Counted from the first letter of the stretch, positions 1 through 10,529 are shown. The stretch: 64,000 nucleotides of DNA from Tupaia tana (GCA_026018925.1 JAKSZU010000002.1:93258975-93322974); one strand, 5' to 3'. The notes: a model not told the origin generated them from the letters alone. Program-made: numbers and translations.

Positions 1-525
1 TTAGACAGTTTCGTACTTTGGTATCCAGACTTATGTCAGCCTTAATGATCTCTCTTTTCTAAAATTATGACTTCTAGGTTATACATATTCAGTGTATGAA
101 TATCTTTGTGAGTTACAGCGTGGTTTTTTTAAGGCATGTATATGGTGTGCTATAAACAAATCAAGGAAATACCCACATTCACCTTCTTTAACAACGGAGA
201 TCACATTATGGGGTATGCATTTATTAGTTCTACTAATAGTCCATTTTTAAAACTCTGCTCTGATGCACCATCCCGTAGCCTCTTCCCTTTATCTACCTAT
301 GTCCCAGTGCCTGTTATAAATTCTGTCATAAACCCCCTCCTTGCAACTTCTTTGTTGTTTGATTTTAATTCCATTATTCACCCAACAAAAGGATCTTTAA
401 TATTGAAAATAAAAGCAAGCACACTTTATGAGACATAATAGCACTGCAATTGAGATGGTTTATCTTCTCTCAAACATAAAAGATTGATTTTATTCTTTCT
501 TTTAAGGTCCATCCCATTATTATTA
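1..525. other. Unassigned sequence, intron of DDX43
   Basis: This AT-rich stretch has no recognisable exon on either strand. Given the minus-strand DDX43 exons to the right, it should be intronic. The next expected DDX43 exon (the segment following the KWAD residues) was looked for here and not found, so it probably lies left of the window. Confidence 0.4.
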
Positions 526-781
526 TTTTTTTTTTTAAAGAGAGGTTTTTGCTATAGGGTGTGTGCACTCTCCGGAGAAAGAGACAGAGAAACAGAAAAT
601 GAGAAATCACACCCCAGGGGGGATGGACACGCTGCAATCCCATCTCCAACAGTCTCCTCTTGGCATTTTGGGCATGCACAGGCGCCTTGTGTGAGTTTTA
701 AGCCACCAGGTCTGGGACTCGAACCGCGGTCGACTACATGGGAGTCTAGCAACGTAACCACTACACCATCTGCTAGTCCCC
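526..781 (-). mobile_element. Long-type tRNA SINE, antisense
   Basis: The copy reads poly(T), GCTATAGGGTGTGTGC, the C-rich box, then the complement of the tRNA-like head ending in CTGCTAGTCCCC. The box B complement GGGACTCGAACC is intact. Related CCCATTA words on both sides may be a worn target duplication. Confidence 0.85.
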
Positions 782-1170
782 ATTACTTTTTTGAAATTAA
801 ATTTATATACTTCTTTTAGTCTCTGAAGCTCTGTTTCTTAAATACCTATCATACCACTTCCAAACTTAAATCTTTCTGCTAAACCCGCATCTCAAACTGC
901 TAACACATACACTGCCAAAACAGCATTGGGAACATGCAGAGGTGCTGACCAACAGTGGCAGAAATCAGTTAAAACGTCACAGAGCGTATTACACTTTTAA
1001 TGTTAAATAAACGACACTGTATTGCTGCCTCATTCACATACACCATTCAAAGTGAGAATTTCATTTAAAAGTCAAACAACCCAGTCTCAAGAACTATCAC
1101 TGCTTCTTATGAGTTAGTGGCTTTCCCTTTTATTTTGCTCTTGTCAGCAGGACATGCCAAGATCAATTTT

Positions 1171-1439
1171 TTTTTTTTAATTTTTTTTTTTGGAGAGGTT
1201 TTTGCTATAAGGCGCATGCGTTCGCCAGACAGAGAGAGACAGAGAGACAGAAAGTGAGAAATCACCTCGCAGGGGGGATGGCCATGCTGCAATCCCTTCT
1301 CCTCCATTCTCTTCTCGTGACCTTGGGCATACACGCACACGCGCCCAGCATGAGTTTTAAGTCACTGGGTCTGGGACGCGAACCATGGTCGACTACATGG
1401 GAGTCCAGTGACATAGCCATTACACTAACTGCTGGTCCC
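1171..1439 (-). mobile_element. Long-type tRNA SINE with target duplication
   Basis: Antisense copy flanked by an exact 14-bp duplication, CCAAGATCAATTTT, at 1157-1170 and 1440-1453. The duplication fixes the insertion point and shows L1-type retroposition. Confidence 0.92.
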
Positions 1440-1678
1440 CCAAGATCAATTTTCACTCAGTCACGGCAACAGTGTTAACCTACAGTTGGCATTATTTATT
1501 TCCTTCACATCTTTCCCTTGGGCCTTTCTATTTTATTAGCCTCTTACAATCAATGAGTTAACCTCAAATAAAACAAGGCATAAATAAGTTTAATATTAAA
1601 TTTTCCATTTACAGTGTAAATCACAGCACAGATGTAGACATTATTATGACCTAGGGACTAATTACAAAATTTAAAATT

Positions 1679-1929
1679 TGGGTAAGCTGGTGGCATGGGG
1701 GGTTAAGAGGGCTGGATCCCACATGGTAGTCTACATGGTTCGAGTCCAGGACCTGGCAGCTTGAAAAACAAGCTGGACACATATGCATGTGTGCTCAAAA
1801 TCCCAAAAAGAGAATGAAGGACAAGGTGACTGGGGGATGACCATACCCCTAGGAGGTGCTTTTTCACTTTCTCTCTGTCTCTCTCCGTCTCTCCCCATTC
1901 CCACTCTCTGTCCCCAGTGAGCGCACACA

Positions 1930-1966
<37 letters not shown>

Positions 1967-1972
1967 CTCAAA
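1679..1972 (+). mobile_element. tRNA SINE with (CA)n in its tail region
   Basis: The sense head GGTAAGCTGGTGGCATGG and box B GGTTCGAGTCC are clear. A (CA)n run of about 35 bases at about 1930-1965 has expanded just before the CCTCTCAAAA end. Such expansions recur in several copies of this family in the window. Confidence 0.82.
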
Positions 1973-2082
1973 ATTGTACTATTTTCCATATAGATTTCAC
2001 TAGGAAAATAGGAAAGACATTTTATATAGAAAAACTAGGAAGAAGAGGACAAAAAATAAAACCAAACCTAAATAAATAATTG

Positions 2083-2305
2083 CAGTCCAGTAGCCTAGTA
2101 GTTAAGGGAATAGGATCCCCCCTGCTTGACCACAGTTCAAATCCCTGTCCTACTGCCTTGAAAAACACATAAGTGTGTGCCCCAAATCCCAGCAGAATGG
2201 AGAACTACAGAAGGTTCTGCAGCATGGCTATGCTCCATTTCAGGGTGCTTTCTCTCCTATTTCTTCTTCTCTTGCAAGTGTGTGCTCTTAAAAGAAATAA
2301 AAAAC
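2083..2305 (+). mobile_element. Older tRNA SINE
   Basis: The head reads CAGTCCAGTAGCCTAGTAGTTAAGG; a TTGAAAAACACATAAG linker and pyrimidine-rich 3' part follow. It differs from the young long type in lacking the GCGTGGCCATCC box. Confidence 0.72.
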
Positions 2306-2309
2306 TGCA

Positions 2310-2570
2310 GGGCCAGCGCTGTACTCTAGTGATTAAGGGAATGGAATCCCACGTGGCTGGCCACAGTGCAAATCCTGACCTCAGCAGCCCAAGGAACACG
2401 CAAGGTGTGTGTGTGTACATGTCCCGCATCCTGACGGGAGAGAAATGGAGGGGCACTGCTGCATGACTGTGTCCCAAGGAAGGGGTGCTTCCTCCTTCCC
2501 TCTCTCTCTTAGGCCAATGCATGTACCATCTAACCATCTGGCAATAAAAAAAAAAAAAAAAAAAAAAAAT
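2310..2570 (+). mobile_element. Older tRNA SINE, tandem to the previous copy
   Basis: Starts GGGCCAGCGCTGTACTCTAG and ends in a run of A at 2546-2569. It immediately follows another old copy, so the two sit head to tail about 50 bp 5' (in plus-strand terms) of DDX43 exon 4. Confidence 0.75.
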
Positions 2571-2624
2571 TGCAGTTAAAAGAAATACCAATACCATGTG
2601 AATATGTTAAGATGCAGCACTGAC

Positions 2625-2759
2625 CTGCCCACTTTTTTTTTTCCCATTTCAAAGCATCTTCACGAATTTGATCCCAATCAATCAATGGCTGATCTTCTGT
2701 AATAACACCATCATCTATGCTTACATCTCTTCCAAAAGAAGGTTGGAATGCAACAATAT
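2625..2759 (-). CDS. DDX43: DDX43 coding exon 4
   Basis: Acceptor ...TTTAAACAG precedes ATATTGTTGC; donor is GTCAGT. The exon codes for FQPSFGRD...[11 protein letters not shown] followed by LKWEKKKWA, just N-terminal of the helicase core. It contains a run of ten A (coding strand) within Glu-Lys-Lys-Lys, which keeps the frame here but is an unusually slippery coding homopolymer. Confidence 0.93.
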
Positions 2760-5700
2760 CTGTTTAAAATATTTTTGTGGAATTAGTTTCAGAATAAATC
2801 CTGCCAGTACAAAATTCCAAGAGTTATTTTTGCATTTTCTTTTTTTTTTTTCAATAACCAGATAATGCTTGAAATATAAAACTTGGGGTTTCTGTACTAA
2901 AGCACCATGTCAGGGTTCTTATCATCACTTATCAATTTATTAAAATCTTCATAATCAGAGAAGAGAAGGAAAACAGCAAGGGATTCTAGTGTGTGCTAAA
3001 GTGCTATGACATGGGACCAGGTGGCGATACAGCAGCGATGCATCTGGACTCGCATGGGTGAGGTCACATTGCAGACCTCCCAGAGCACACACCCAAGGCC
3101 CTGTGTGTGCTATTACGTGGGACAGCTGAAACTAGGGTGGGTCCCCATGCGAAGATCCTGTTGGGGGGATCCCCGTCTCTCTGTTTCTTTTTCTCTATCT
3201 CCCTATCATGGAAGAAATAAATAAACTTTAAAATAGCATCACACATAGGGCTAGTAGGTACGTGGTGGTTAAGGTGGTAGATTCCCACATGGCTGACTGT
3301 GGTTCAAGTCTCAGACTTGGCAGCTTCCTTTCTCACTTTCTCTCTCTGTCTATCTCTGGTGAATGCATATGCCCTGTAGCAAATTAAAAAAAAAAAAAAA
3401 GAGGGGCCAGTAGGTGTTGTGGTGTTGTGGTGGTTAAGGTAGTAGACTCCCTTAGACTCCCTGTGGCTGACCACAGTTCGAGTCCTGGACCTGGTGGTTT
3501 GGTTTCTCACTTTCTCTCTCTCTCTCTCACAAAATTAAAATAAATGAATAAATAAGATGAAATAAATTTAAAAAATGATAAAGTTAAATAAATAACTCCT
3601 AAAAACAGGTAACATAACATCACATAATTTACTTTTTATTGTTTTTTAGAGAGAGAGGTTTTTGCTATGGGGTGTGTGCACTTGCCGGAGAGACAGAGAC
3701 AGAAAATGAGAAATCACCCTGGGGGGTGGGGGGATGGCCACACCGCAATCCCCTCTCCTGCATTCTCCTCTCGGGATCTTAGAAGTTAAGTCCCTTTCCA
3801 AGAAACACTGAGAGGCAACACTGCTGTCTTTACCAGGTCAATGCAGCCGTGCCAATGGCTACGTGTTAGAGGGCATGGAGCTGGAGTTCTACCTGAGGAA
3901 AATCAAAGCCCGGAAAGGCAAATAAACCTTCCTATCTTCGCTATGTAATAAAGGTGTTTATTGTTCACGTCAAAAAAAAAAAAAAAAAAGAAGTTAAGTC
4001 TCTTTCCAAGAAACACTGAGAGGCAATACTGCTGTCTGCACCTAAGTCTCTCTGTTCTTTTTGCTTTCATGTTGTTTTTCGATATGATTCAATAATGGTT
4101 TTTTTCTCTAGTCTAAACAGATCTAAGATTTTTTATTTAAAAAAGCACTTTCCAATGCCAGTCATAGATCTAGGGAAGAGACTAGAGTCAGGAGTCCAGG
4201 ACCAATCCTTAACCTACTAGTGGCTTAAAATAAAACTGCTAGGCTTAACCATAGAGATTACGTAGTACTAACTAAATTTGAGGGAAAAGTGTTCTGGGCT
4301 TCCACTGGGGGAAAAAAAAAAAAACTACAAGGCTAGATTTATGGTAATCTAAAGCTTTGTGTTAGGAGAAGAACCTGTTATAATGGCTTTCAACATTGAA
4401 AGAAGCGTACCATTTCTAAAGGGCTACAGAAGGCAGAAATTACTTACCAAGTTGGCATTCTGGACTGTAATTTCCTTCCTGTTTTTTAACAAAATTATCT
4501 ATCACTGCCTTTGCTTTCGTCTGCATCGCCTTGCTGCCAAAAATTTTGACTTGTGCCTCAGGATACCCTTTTACTATCTAGATACAAGAGGAAACATTAG
4601 GTGAGTCTGAAGGACTTTCATCTTCCATGAACAATTACGAAGCTTCAAATACCATGAAAGTACGAAGTAAATATAATACTGTTGTCAACCGATGTCTCAA
4701 TATCCAGTTTCAGGGGGATATTACTGATACCCGCTCTGGGATTTATCTCTAGCATAGATGGTGAAGAGCAAGACAATCTTTAAACAAGTGATAACAAGGG
4801 AGTAATTCAGCAAATGGTGTTAGAGTGAAATTTAAGGCTATTACCTTGAGTCTGAGTTTTCTACCAAAAAACTGTTAATACTGGACTTGTTTGGCTAATC
4901 TTACAAAATTCTTAAGACTGGAGTGAACTAACCTATATACTATATAGATGAGAACTTATTACATTATCAGTTTATTATGTAAATTTTAGCTTGAAGGGAT
5001 TATTTTTAAGAGAATTCTTTAATTTAACTTTATTTATTTATTTTAATTTGGCCAGAGAGTGACAGAGGGAGAGCAAGAGCAAGAGTGAGAGCAAGAGAAA
5101 GAGAGAGAAAGAAAGCCACCAGGTCTGGGACTTGAACCACGGCTGGCCATGTGAGAGTCCAGCACCCTGAACTACCATACCACCTGCCGGCCCCGCTTGA
5201 TGGGATTCTATAAACATGTATACTGTGATGGACATAAGTTTATGACAGGCTGATATTAAGAAATTCAGGATAGAAGTATAAGTAACACCTTTAAGCATAC
5301 ATAATTTTAGACGCTCTCGATGATTTAGTATTTGTTTAGAAACTACTATATAACGGTACCAGTAGTTGACGTAATGGCTATATCGCTGGACTCCCATGTA
5401 GTCGACAACGGTTTGAATCCCGGACCCAGTGGCTTAAACTCATGCCAGGTGCATGTGCGTGCATGCCCAAGATCCCGAGGAAAATGGAAGAGTAGGGATT
5501 ACGCTGTGGCCGTCCCCCCTGGGGGGGGGTGATTTCTTGCTTTCTGTCTCTCTGTCTCTGTCTGTCTGGCGAGCGCATGCGCCCTATAGCAAAAACCTCT
5601 CAAAAAAATAATTAATTCAATTAAATTTTAAAAAATTAAAAAAGGAGCTTCTGAGAGGATTAAAAAGAAGCAGCCAGCTACTGGCATGGTGAAGGTGGCT

Positions 5701-8172
5701 AGATCCCACATTGCTGACTGCATGGTTCAAGCTCTGGACCCAACAGCTTGAAAAACATGCCAGGTGTGTGTGTATGTGTGTGTGTGTGCGTGTGTGTGTG
5801 TGCCCTCAAAGTCCCTAGAGGAGAATGGTAAAAAGACTGTGCATAGCCACCCCGCTCCCTGTGGGGGTGATTTCTTATTCTTTGTCTCTCAGGTGAGATC
5901 ACGTGCTTTATAACAAAGTGCTAAAAAAAGAAAAAAAAATTGGGACATCTGCACAAAATGCAGAAGCAGGCCTTAGACTTCCCTGAGGAAGCAATAACTA
6001 AGCTAACCTAAAACATAAGTAGGACTTACCTATGAGAATATCTATGATAGGAGAGTGTGTACGAAAGTGGATGGTAGTTTTGAGGGAGCAGGGAAGGGAG
6101 CAGGGGAAGCAGGGGTTGAAGAGGTTAATAAAATAGGCCAGAACAAGTGAACCACGTGAAGGAGTCTGAAATACCATAGATTTTCATGAAAGAGATGTGA
6201 ACGCATAATTTGTGTCTGAGAAAGATAGCTCTGACCATAATGGAAAATATTACTAGTTAGAGAGGGACAAGATTGGAGGCAGGATAGACAGGAGAGAGTG
6301 CAAATGATGGCAATTCCCTTGAAAAGCACAGGAAATAGACAAGACCCAGGTCGATAAGCATGAGGAAAGTAGAAAGGGAATCAGTTGGAGCATGATGAAC
6401 AGCCCAGAGATCTCATTTGTAAGGGAAGATTCTCTCTGAAGGTTTATATCCCCAAGAGTCAGAAAACCTACACCTGGAACAGGTTGAGAATGGCTGTATT
6501 AAGAGCTTTGGAAATTTAACTAAATCATCACAGTATATTACTAGCTGAGTAGAAGCTAGTTAGGAGCTCACTTAGGAAGGATTTATGCTCTTTTGGGGTC
6601 TGTGAACACGAGCCAGCTTACCTGAATCCTGGTATTCGTTGTACTTTGGATGTCTCTTATTTTTGACCCACCACGACCTGTTTTTAAAATATACATGATT
6701 ATAAACTGAAGTCAATAAAGAGATTCCTCTACTTTCCTCAAAGAACCTCCTCCATATCTTGCCCAAAATAAAAAAAGGATTCTGTATCGGCCCCCACAAA
6801 AATTAGATCCAAAGTGCTAGAGGGGATGTGGGAAATGTGAATCCTAAGCCAGTCAGTGGCCTGGTGGTTGAGTCAGCTGGATCACAAGGTTAGCTTCTTG
6901 GTTTGAATCCCTGACTCAGCACCTTGAAAAACATGCTAGGCACTCATGCTGAAAGGAGAAAGAACCGTGGTGTGACCATCCTCCATGGGAGGAGAAAGTT
7001 ACTTTCTCACTTTTTGTGTTTCTACAGTAAGCACTGTATATTATTTTTTTAAAACATTATTCTATTTATTTATTTAAATTTGACCAGAGAAGGACAGAGT
7101 GGGAGAGAGAGAAAGGAAAAGTGAGGAAGCAAGCTGCCAGGTCCAGGACACGAACTGTGGTTGGCCATGTGGGAGTCTAGCACCCTTAACCACCATGCCG
7201 CCTGCCGGCCCCTCTCAGGCAAATTTAAAAAAAATAAAGAAATGGGAATCCTTGTGTACTACAACTCAAAAAACAACAAAATTTTAGTTTAAAAAATAGT
7301 CAAAGACATAAATGAACATTTCTCCAATGACATATAAATGGCCAAAAGATATATGAGAAGATGCTAAACCTCTCTAGTTGGGTAAATACAATTCAAAACC
7401 ACAGTGAGAGCCAGATGGTGGCGCAGTGGTAATGCTAATGCAGCTAGGCCAACATGGGAAGGCCGCGGTCTTTCACCCTAGGGGTTCCTTGTACATGCTG
7501 ACACTGCACACGTGGACCTGTGTGAGCTGGCTGAGGGTGAGGGTGGACCACGGTCTCGGGACCACTTAGGTGTGCATTTTTCTCTCTCTCATGGAAGAAA
7601 TTACAGACTCTCTCTCTCTCTCTCTCTTCCCTTTTCCCTCTCTCTCATAAAGAAAAATAAACTAAAAATAAAACTACCATGATCCAGAAGTCTCACTTTT
7701 GGGTATACATCCAAAAGAATTGAAAGCAGGCTCTCGAAGAGGTATTTTACAACCACTTCATAGCAGCATTTTACAGAGTATTTGAAAGGTAGAAGCAACC
7801 CAAGTGTCCATCAACAGACAAATGGATAAACATAATGTGTTGTATACACTCACTGGAAAAACGTTCAGTCATTTAAAGAAATCAAGTACTGATGTTCGCA
7901 TTGCCCACAGACTTGTTCATAACAGCTCTGTTCTCAATAGTCAGAAGTGGAAGCAATGCAAATACCAAGAAATACAACAGTTTATACAAAACAATGAAAT
8001 ATTCAGTCTTAAAAAGGAAATCCTGTCACATGCTATAAAATGGATAAACTTCTGTGTATGTGTGCTCAGGGTCTCAACAGGGTGGAGAAATGGAGAAAAG
8101 ATTCTGGTGTGACCCATTGGGGAAGGGAGCTTCCTTTCTCTTCCTCTTTTTCTGGCAATAGACTTTTGGCAA

Positions 8173-8205
<33 letters not shown>

Positions 8206-9234
8206 TACTCCCATATCTAATGACAAATTTTATAATTTATACTCAACAACATTATGCTAAGTGAATAAGTTGATCACAAAAAGACCAATTATTACATGAT
8301 TCTATTTATATAGATATATAACCAAGTTCAGTAACAGAACATAGAATAGTAGTTGTCAGGGACAGGGGCAGGGAGAAATGAACTGTTTAATGACTAGTTT
8401 TAGTCATGCAAATTCTACATAGATGAGTGTACATACTGCTTATTTCTTTTTTTTTTTTTTTAGAGTGAGACTTTTGCTATAGGGTGTGTGCACTCGCTAG
8501 AGAGACAGACAGAGACAGAGAGATAGAAAGCAAGAAATCACTCCACAGGAGGATGACCACAGCACAATCCCTTCTCCTCCATTCTCCTCTTGGGATTTTG
8601 GGCATGCACACACAGGTGCCCGGCATGAGTTTTTAAGTCGCCAGGTCCTGGACTTTAAAACCGCAGTCAACTATGTGGGAGTCCAGCGATGTAAACGTTA
8701 CACCATCCGCTGGTTTCATACTGCTTATTGTTAACACAGTACTCTACATTTAAACATTTAATGTAAATTTATGGGGCTTTAAAACAATAAAAAATTGGAT
8801 CCAGATGGAACATCAAGTGAGTGCTCCATAGCACAGTGCCTGCACTTCATAGCTTCTGAATTAGGTGTTGAAAGCTTATGCGACTATTGCAAATCTAGTG
8901 GCTTTCTCTTATTAAGTATTGGTTTTCAGATATTTTGAGCCCAAGTTTCCTGTGGGGCAATCAGCCTTATTTAATGATAGCCTACAAAATCTGTTTACAG
9001 GAAAGGTAAAACAAAATATTAACTGTCACACTAAGATGTCCTAGTAGCCTAATGACTAAAGGAGCTAGATCCCTGGCCCTGACAGCTTGAAAAACATGCC
9101 AAGCATGTATGTATGTGTGCTCAGGGTCCCCCAACAGGGTGGAGAAATGGAGAAAAGAATCTGGTATGACCCATTGGGGAAGGGAGCTTCCTTTCTCTTC
9201 CTCTTTTTCTGGCAATAGCCTTCTGGCAATTAAA

Positions 9235-9273
<39 letters not shown>

Positions 9274-9283
9274 TATGTGTGTG

Positions 9284-9316
<33 letters not shown>

Positions 9317-10529
9317 GAACTCCCATATCTAATGACAAATTTTATAATTTATACTCAACAGCAATAAATGAGGGGCCAGCAAGTGGTTAAGGTTTTAGGC
9401 TCCCATATGGCCATCTGCAGTTCAAGTCATGGACCTGAAGGCTTGTTTTCTCACTTTCCTTTTCTCTCTCTGCTTCTCTCTAATCAAATTAAAAAATAAT
9501 AATAAGTGGAATTAAATAGATAATTCTTTTTTAAAAACAGCAATAAATGAGACCATCATTCTAACCAGTGCTTTTCAAAAATACTAAAAATGAAGACTGA
9601 TGGGGTCAGCAGGTGGCATAATGGTTAAGATGCTGTACTCCCACGTGGCGAACCACGGTTCAAGTCCTGGACCTGGCAGCTTGCTTTCTCATTTTCCCTC
9701 TCTCTCTTTCTCTGTATCTCTCTGGTCAAATTAAAAATAATAAAATATGTAAATAAAAATTTAAAATGCAGACTGATGATGGGGGCTGGCAGGTGCCATG
9801 GTGGTTAAGGCACTGGACTGTTAAGTGGATGACCACAGTTTGAGTCCTGGACCTGGTGGCCTGCTTTCTCACTTTCCTTTTCTCTGTTTATCTCTGGTTA
9901 AACAAAAATAATAACAACAAATGGAATTAAATAAGTAAATTTTTTTTAAATGCAGACTGACGTCAATACCGTTTTGTTCATTTTGTGGCAAATTCTGTCA
10001 AAAGTCCTGATCTTTTTAGCATCTCCAAGTTTCTAAATCTTTTAGGCGTTGTTCTCCCCCAAACACCAAATATATACATATCTATATAATATAAAAAAAA
10101 CTGCATTAAGTGACATTATTCTAGCATCAGAGAGTCTAAGAAATGATTCGGGAATCTCATAGGTGTCAGCTGATTGGAGGCAAGGCTGGTGGGGTGGGGA
10201 ATACCCCTGCCCAGGCTCTGCCCTCTGTTCCGACCACACGCATTCCTGGCCTGGCCCTGCCTGTCGCTTCAGTTCACTCCTTTGCTCTCACCAATCACGA
10301 CGCCGACTAAGTCGTTCTTCAGTCCAAAGCAGAGAGGCGGTTCCTCGCAACCCGAGGCCACAGACTCCGGGAGGCCAGAGGCTCTCCAGCCGCCATCCTT
10401 GCCGCCTCGACTAACACCCCAATTCGACTCCTCCGTCGGCCTCCTCTCCGGAGCTCGGAACACTGTCGCGCTTCGCCGGGAAGCAGAAGCCCAGAGGGGA
10501 GCGTTGGCTCCTGCTCGCGGTGTAGACAT
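2625..10529 (-). CDS. DDX43: DDX43 (DEAD-box helicase 43), 5' part: coding exons 1-4
   Basis: DDX43 (HAGE) is an ATP-dependent RNA/DNA helicase of about 650 residues with an N-terminal KH domain; in human it is a testis/cancer antigen. Four coding exons on the minus strand are present: 10292-10529, 6622-6677, 4448-4577 and 2625-2759. They give about the first 186 residues. Residue order matches the human protein throughout: the SRRS...RAPERRP leader, the KH domain with its GRGG loop spanning exons 1-2, the [20 protein letters not shown] block, and the [10 protein letters not shown] block. Splice phases fit across all three introns. The helicase core lies beyond the left edge, so integrity of the whole gene cannot be judged. 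Synteny (beyond OOEP from DPPA5) agrees. No frameshift or stop was seen in these exons. Confidence 0.95.
3011..3234 (+). mobile_element. Old diverged tRNA SINE
   Basis: Begins GGGACCAGGTGGCGATACAGCA and ends ATGGAAGAAATAAATAAAC. Body differs from the long and short types; the same family is seen at 7407-7668. Confidence 0.6.
3247..3401 (+). mobile_element. Short-type tRNA SINE
   Basis: Head AGGGCTAGTAGGTACGTGG, box B GGTTCAAGTCTC, pyrimidine tract, then an A-rich tail at 3386-3401. Confidence 0.8.
3403..3560 (+). mobile_element. Short-type tRNA SINE, tandem
   Basis: Starts directly after the tail of the preceding copy. A small internal duplication repeats the GGTGTTGTGGTG and TTAGACTCCC words. 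Box B GGTTCGAGTCC is represented by AGTTCGAGTCC. Confidence 0.8.
3635..3780 (-). mobile_element. Long-type SINE, truncated at its 5' part
   Basis: Antisense copy that runs from the TTTTTGCTATGGGG end and stops abruptly at CTCTCGGGATCTT. The left target duplication of the RPS8 retrocopy begins exactly there, so the SINE and the retrocopy event are spatially linked. Confidence 0.82.
3781..4037 (+). pseudogene. RPS8 processed retrocopy fragment with 49-bp flanking duplication
   Basis: Positions 3836-3925 encode the extreme C-terminus of ribosomal protein S8 (G-Q-C, then [16 protein letters not shown] and the R-K-I-K-A-R-K-G-K end) followed by TAA. The RPS8 3' UTR follows with AATAAA near 3947 and a poly(A) run at 3972-3989. 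The copy is severely 5'-truncated and has no introns, so it is L1-mediated. It is flanked by a 49-bp direct repeat, 3781-3829 and 3989-4037, with two mismatches (both C/T). This is much longer than the usual 7-20 bp target duplication. It lies in DDX43 intron 3 and has no coding potential. Confidence 0.88.
4038..4447. other. Intronic sequence of DDX43
   Basis: Unique AT-rich intron sequence between the RPS8 retrocopy and DDX43 exon 3. I see no repeat or gene signal. Confidence 0.5.
4448..4577 (-). CDS. DDX43: DDX43 coding exon 3 (second half of KH domain)
   Basis: Acceptor ...TTGTATCTAG, donor GTAAGTA. The 130-nt exon carries the KH domain end: [20 protein letters not shown] is nearly identical to human. 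It ends in the middle of an Asp codon that exon 4 completes. Confidence 0.94.
5021..5194 (-). mobile_element. Short-type tRNA SINE, antisense
   Basis: Begins with the TTTATTTATTTTAATTTGGCC tail complement, then the purine tract, GGGACTTGAACC (box B complement) and CACCTGCCGGCCCC. Confidence 0.85.
5355..5615 (+). mobile_element. Long-type tRNA SINE
   Basis: Head CAGTAGTTGACGTAATGGC, box B GGTTTGAATCC, a run of ten G in the middle box, and CCTATAGCAAAAACCTCTC before an A/T-rich tail. Confidence 0.85.
5671..5938 (+). mobile_element. Older tRNA SINE with (GT)n
   Basis: Head CAGCCAGCTACTGGCATGG, TTGAAAAACATGCCAGGTG linker, a (GT)n-rich stretch at about 5765-5802, and an A-rich end. Confidence 0.75.
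5939..6621. other. Intronic sequence of DDX43
   Basis: Purine-rich unique or very old sequence in DDX43 intron 2. No exon, RNA gene or assignable repeat could be seen. Confidence 0.45.
6622..6677 (-). CDS. DDX43: DDX43 coding exon 2 (56-nt mini-exon, KH loop)
   Basis: Acceptor ...TTAAAAACAG, donor GTAAGCTGG. It codes for [18 protein letters not shown] after completing the Gly codon of exon 1, giving the KH signature I-G-R-G-G. The exon is very short but frame, splice sites and identity all agree. Confidence 0.93.
6846..7040 (+). mobile_element. Older tRNA SINE
   Basis: Head AGCCAGTCAGTGGCCTGG, box B GGTTTGAATCC, and the TTGAAAAACATGCTAGG linker. The middle box is shortened. Confidence 0.7.
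7055..7213 (-). mobile_element. Short-type tRNA SINE, antisense
   Basis: AAATTTGACCAGAGA start of the purine tract and the CACCATGCCGCCTGCCGGCC head complement are clear. Confidence 0.85.
7407..7668 (+). mobile_element. Old diverged tRNA SINE inside the L1
   Basis: Starts AGCCAGATGGTGGCGCAGTGG, has TCTCTCATGGAAGAAATTAC, and ends in a (CT)n stretch. Same family as 3011-3234. Confidence 0.65.
8052..8207 (+). mobile_element. Headless older SINE with (AT)n tail, first copy of a local duplication
   Basis: GTGTATGTGTGCTCAGGGTC to CTTTTGGCAATTAAAA, then (AT)n at about 8179-8207. The tRNA-like head is missing. A copy with head is at 9033-9316. Confidence 0.75.
8445..8716 (-). mobile_element. Long-type tRNA SINE with target duplication
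   Basis: Antisense copy between exact 13-bp duplicates CATACTGCTTATT at 8432-8444 and 8717-8729. It is inserted in the L1 3' UTR. Confidence 0.92.
9033..9316 (+). mobile_element. Older tRNA SINE plus AT/GT microsatellite, second copy of the duplication
   Basis: The head TGTCCTAGTAGCCTAATGAC is present. From 9106 on it matches 8052 onward very closely, through the GGCAATTAAAA end, an expanded (AT)n/(GT)n block (9244-9316), and into the L1-derived flank. Confidence 0.8.
9372..9536 (+). mobile_element. Short-type SINE with target duplication
   Basis: Flanked by ACAGCAATAAATGAG at about 9357-9371 and 9537-9551. Confidence 0.9.
9603..9763 (+). mobile_element. Short-type SINE, first of two at one target
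   Basis: GGGTCAGCAGGTGGCATAATGG head. AAATG(A/C)AGACTGATG is present before it and again after its tail at about 9764-9779. Confidence 0.88.
9782..9949 (+). mobile_element. Short-type SINE, second of two at one target
   Basis: GGGGCTGGCAGGTGCCATGG head. A third copy of the target word (AAATGCAGACTGA) follows at about 9950-9962, so this copy landed in the duplication made by the first. Confidence 0.88.

Larger units (their letters stand above)
7270..8800 (+). mobile_element. L1 3' end, interrupted by three SINEs
   Basis: Pieces at about 7270-7406, 7672-8050, 8208-8431 and 8730-8800 follow the 3' end of a LINE-1: ACATTTCTCC...ATGGCC, TTTTGGGTATACATCC, AAGTGTCCATCAAC and ACAAATGGATAAA, then a 3' UTR with GGGCTTTAAAACAATAAA. 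SINEs at 7407, 8052 and 8445 split it. The copy is old and non-functional. Part of it (8208-8250) recurs at 9317-9357. Confidence 0.85.

Noticed and set aside
5038-5397. 119-codon minus-strand frame in the DDX43 intron
   Set aside because: It starts outside and ends inside a short-type SINE; no similarity to DDX43 or other genes.
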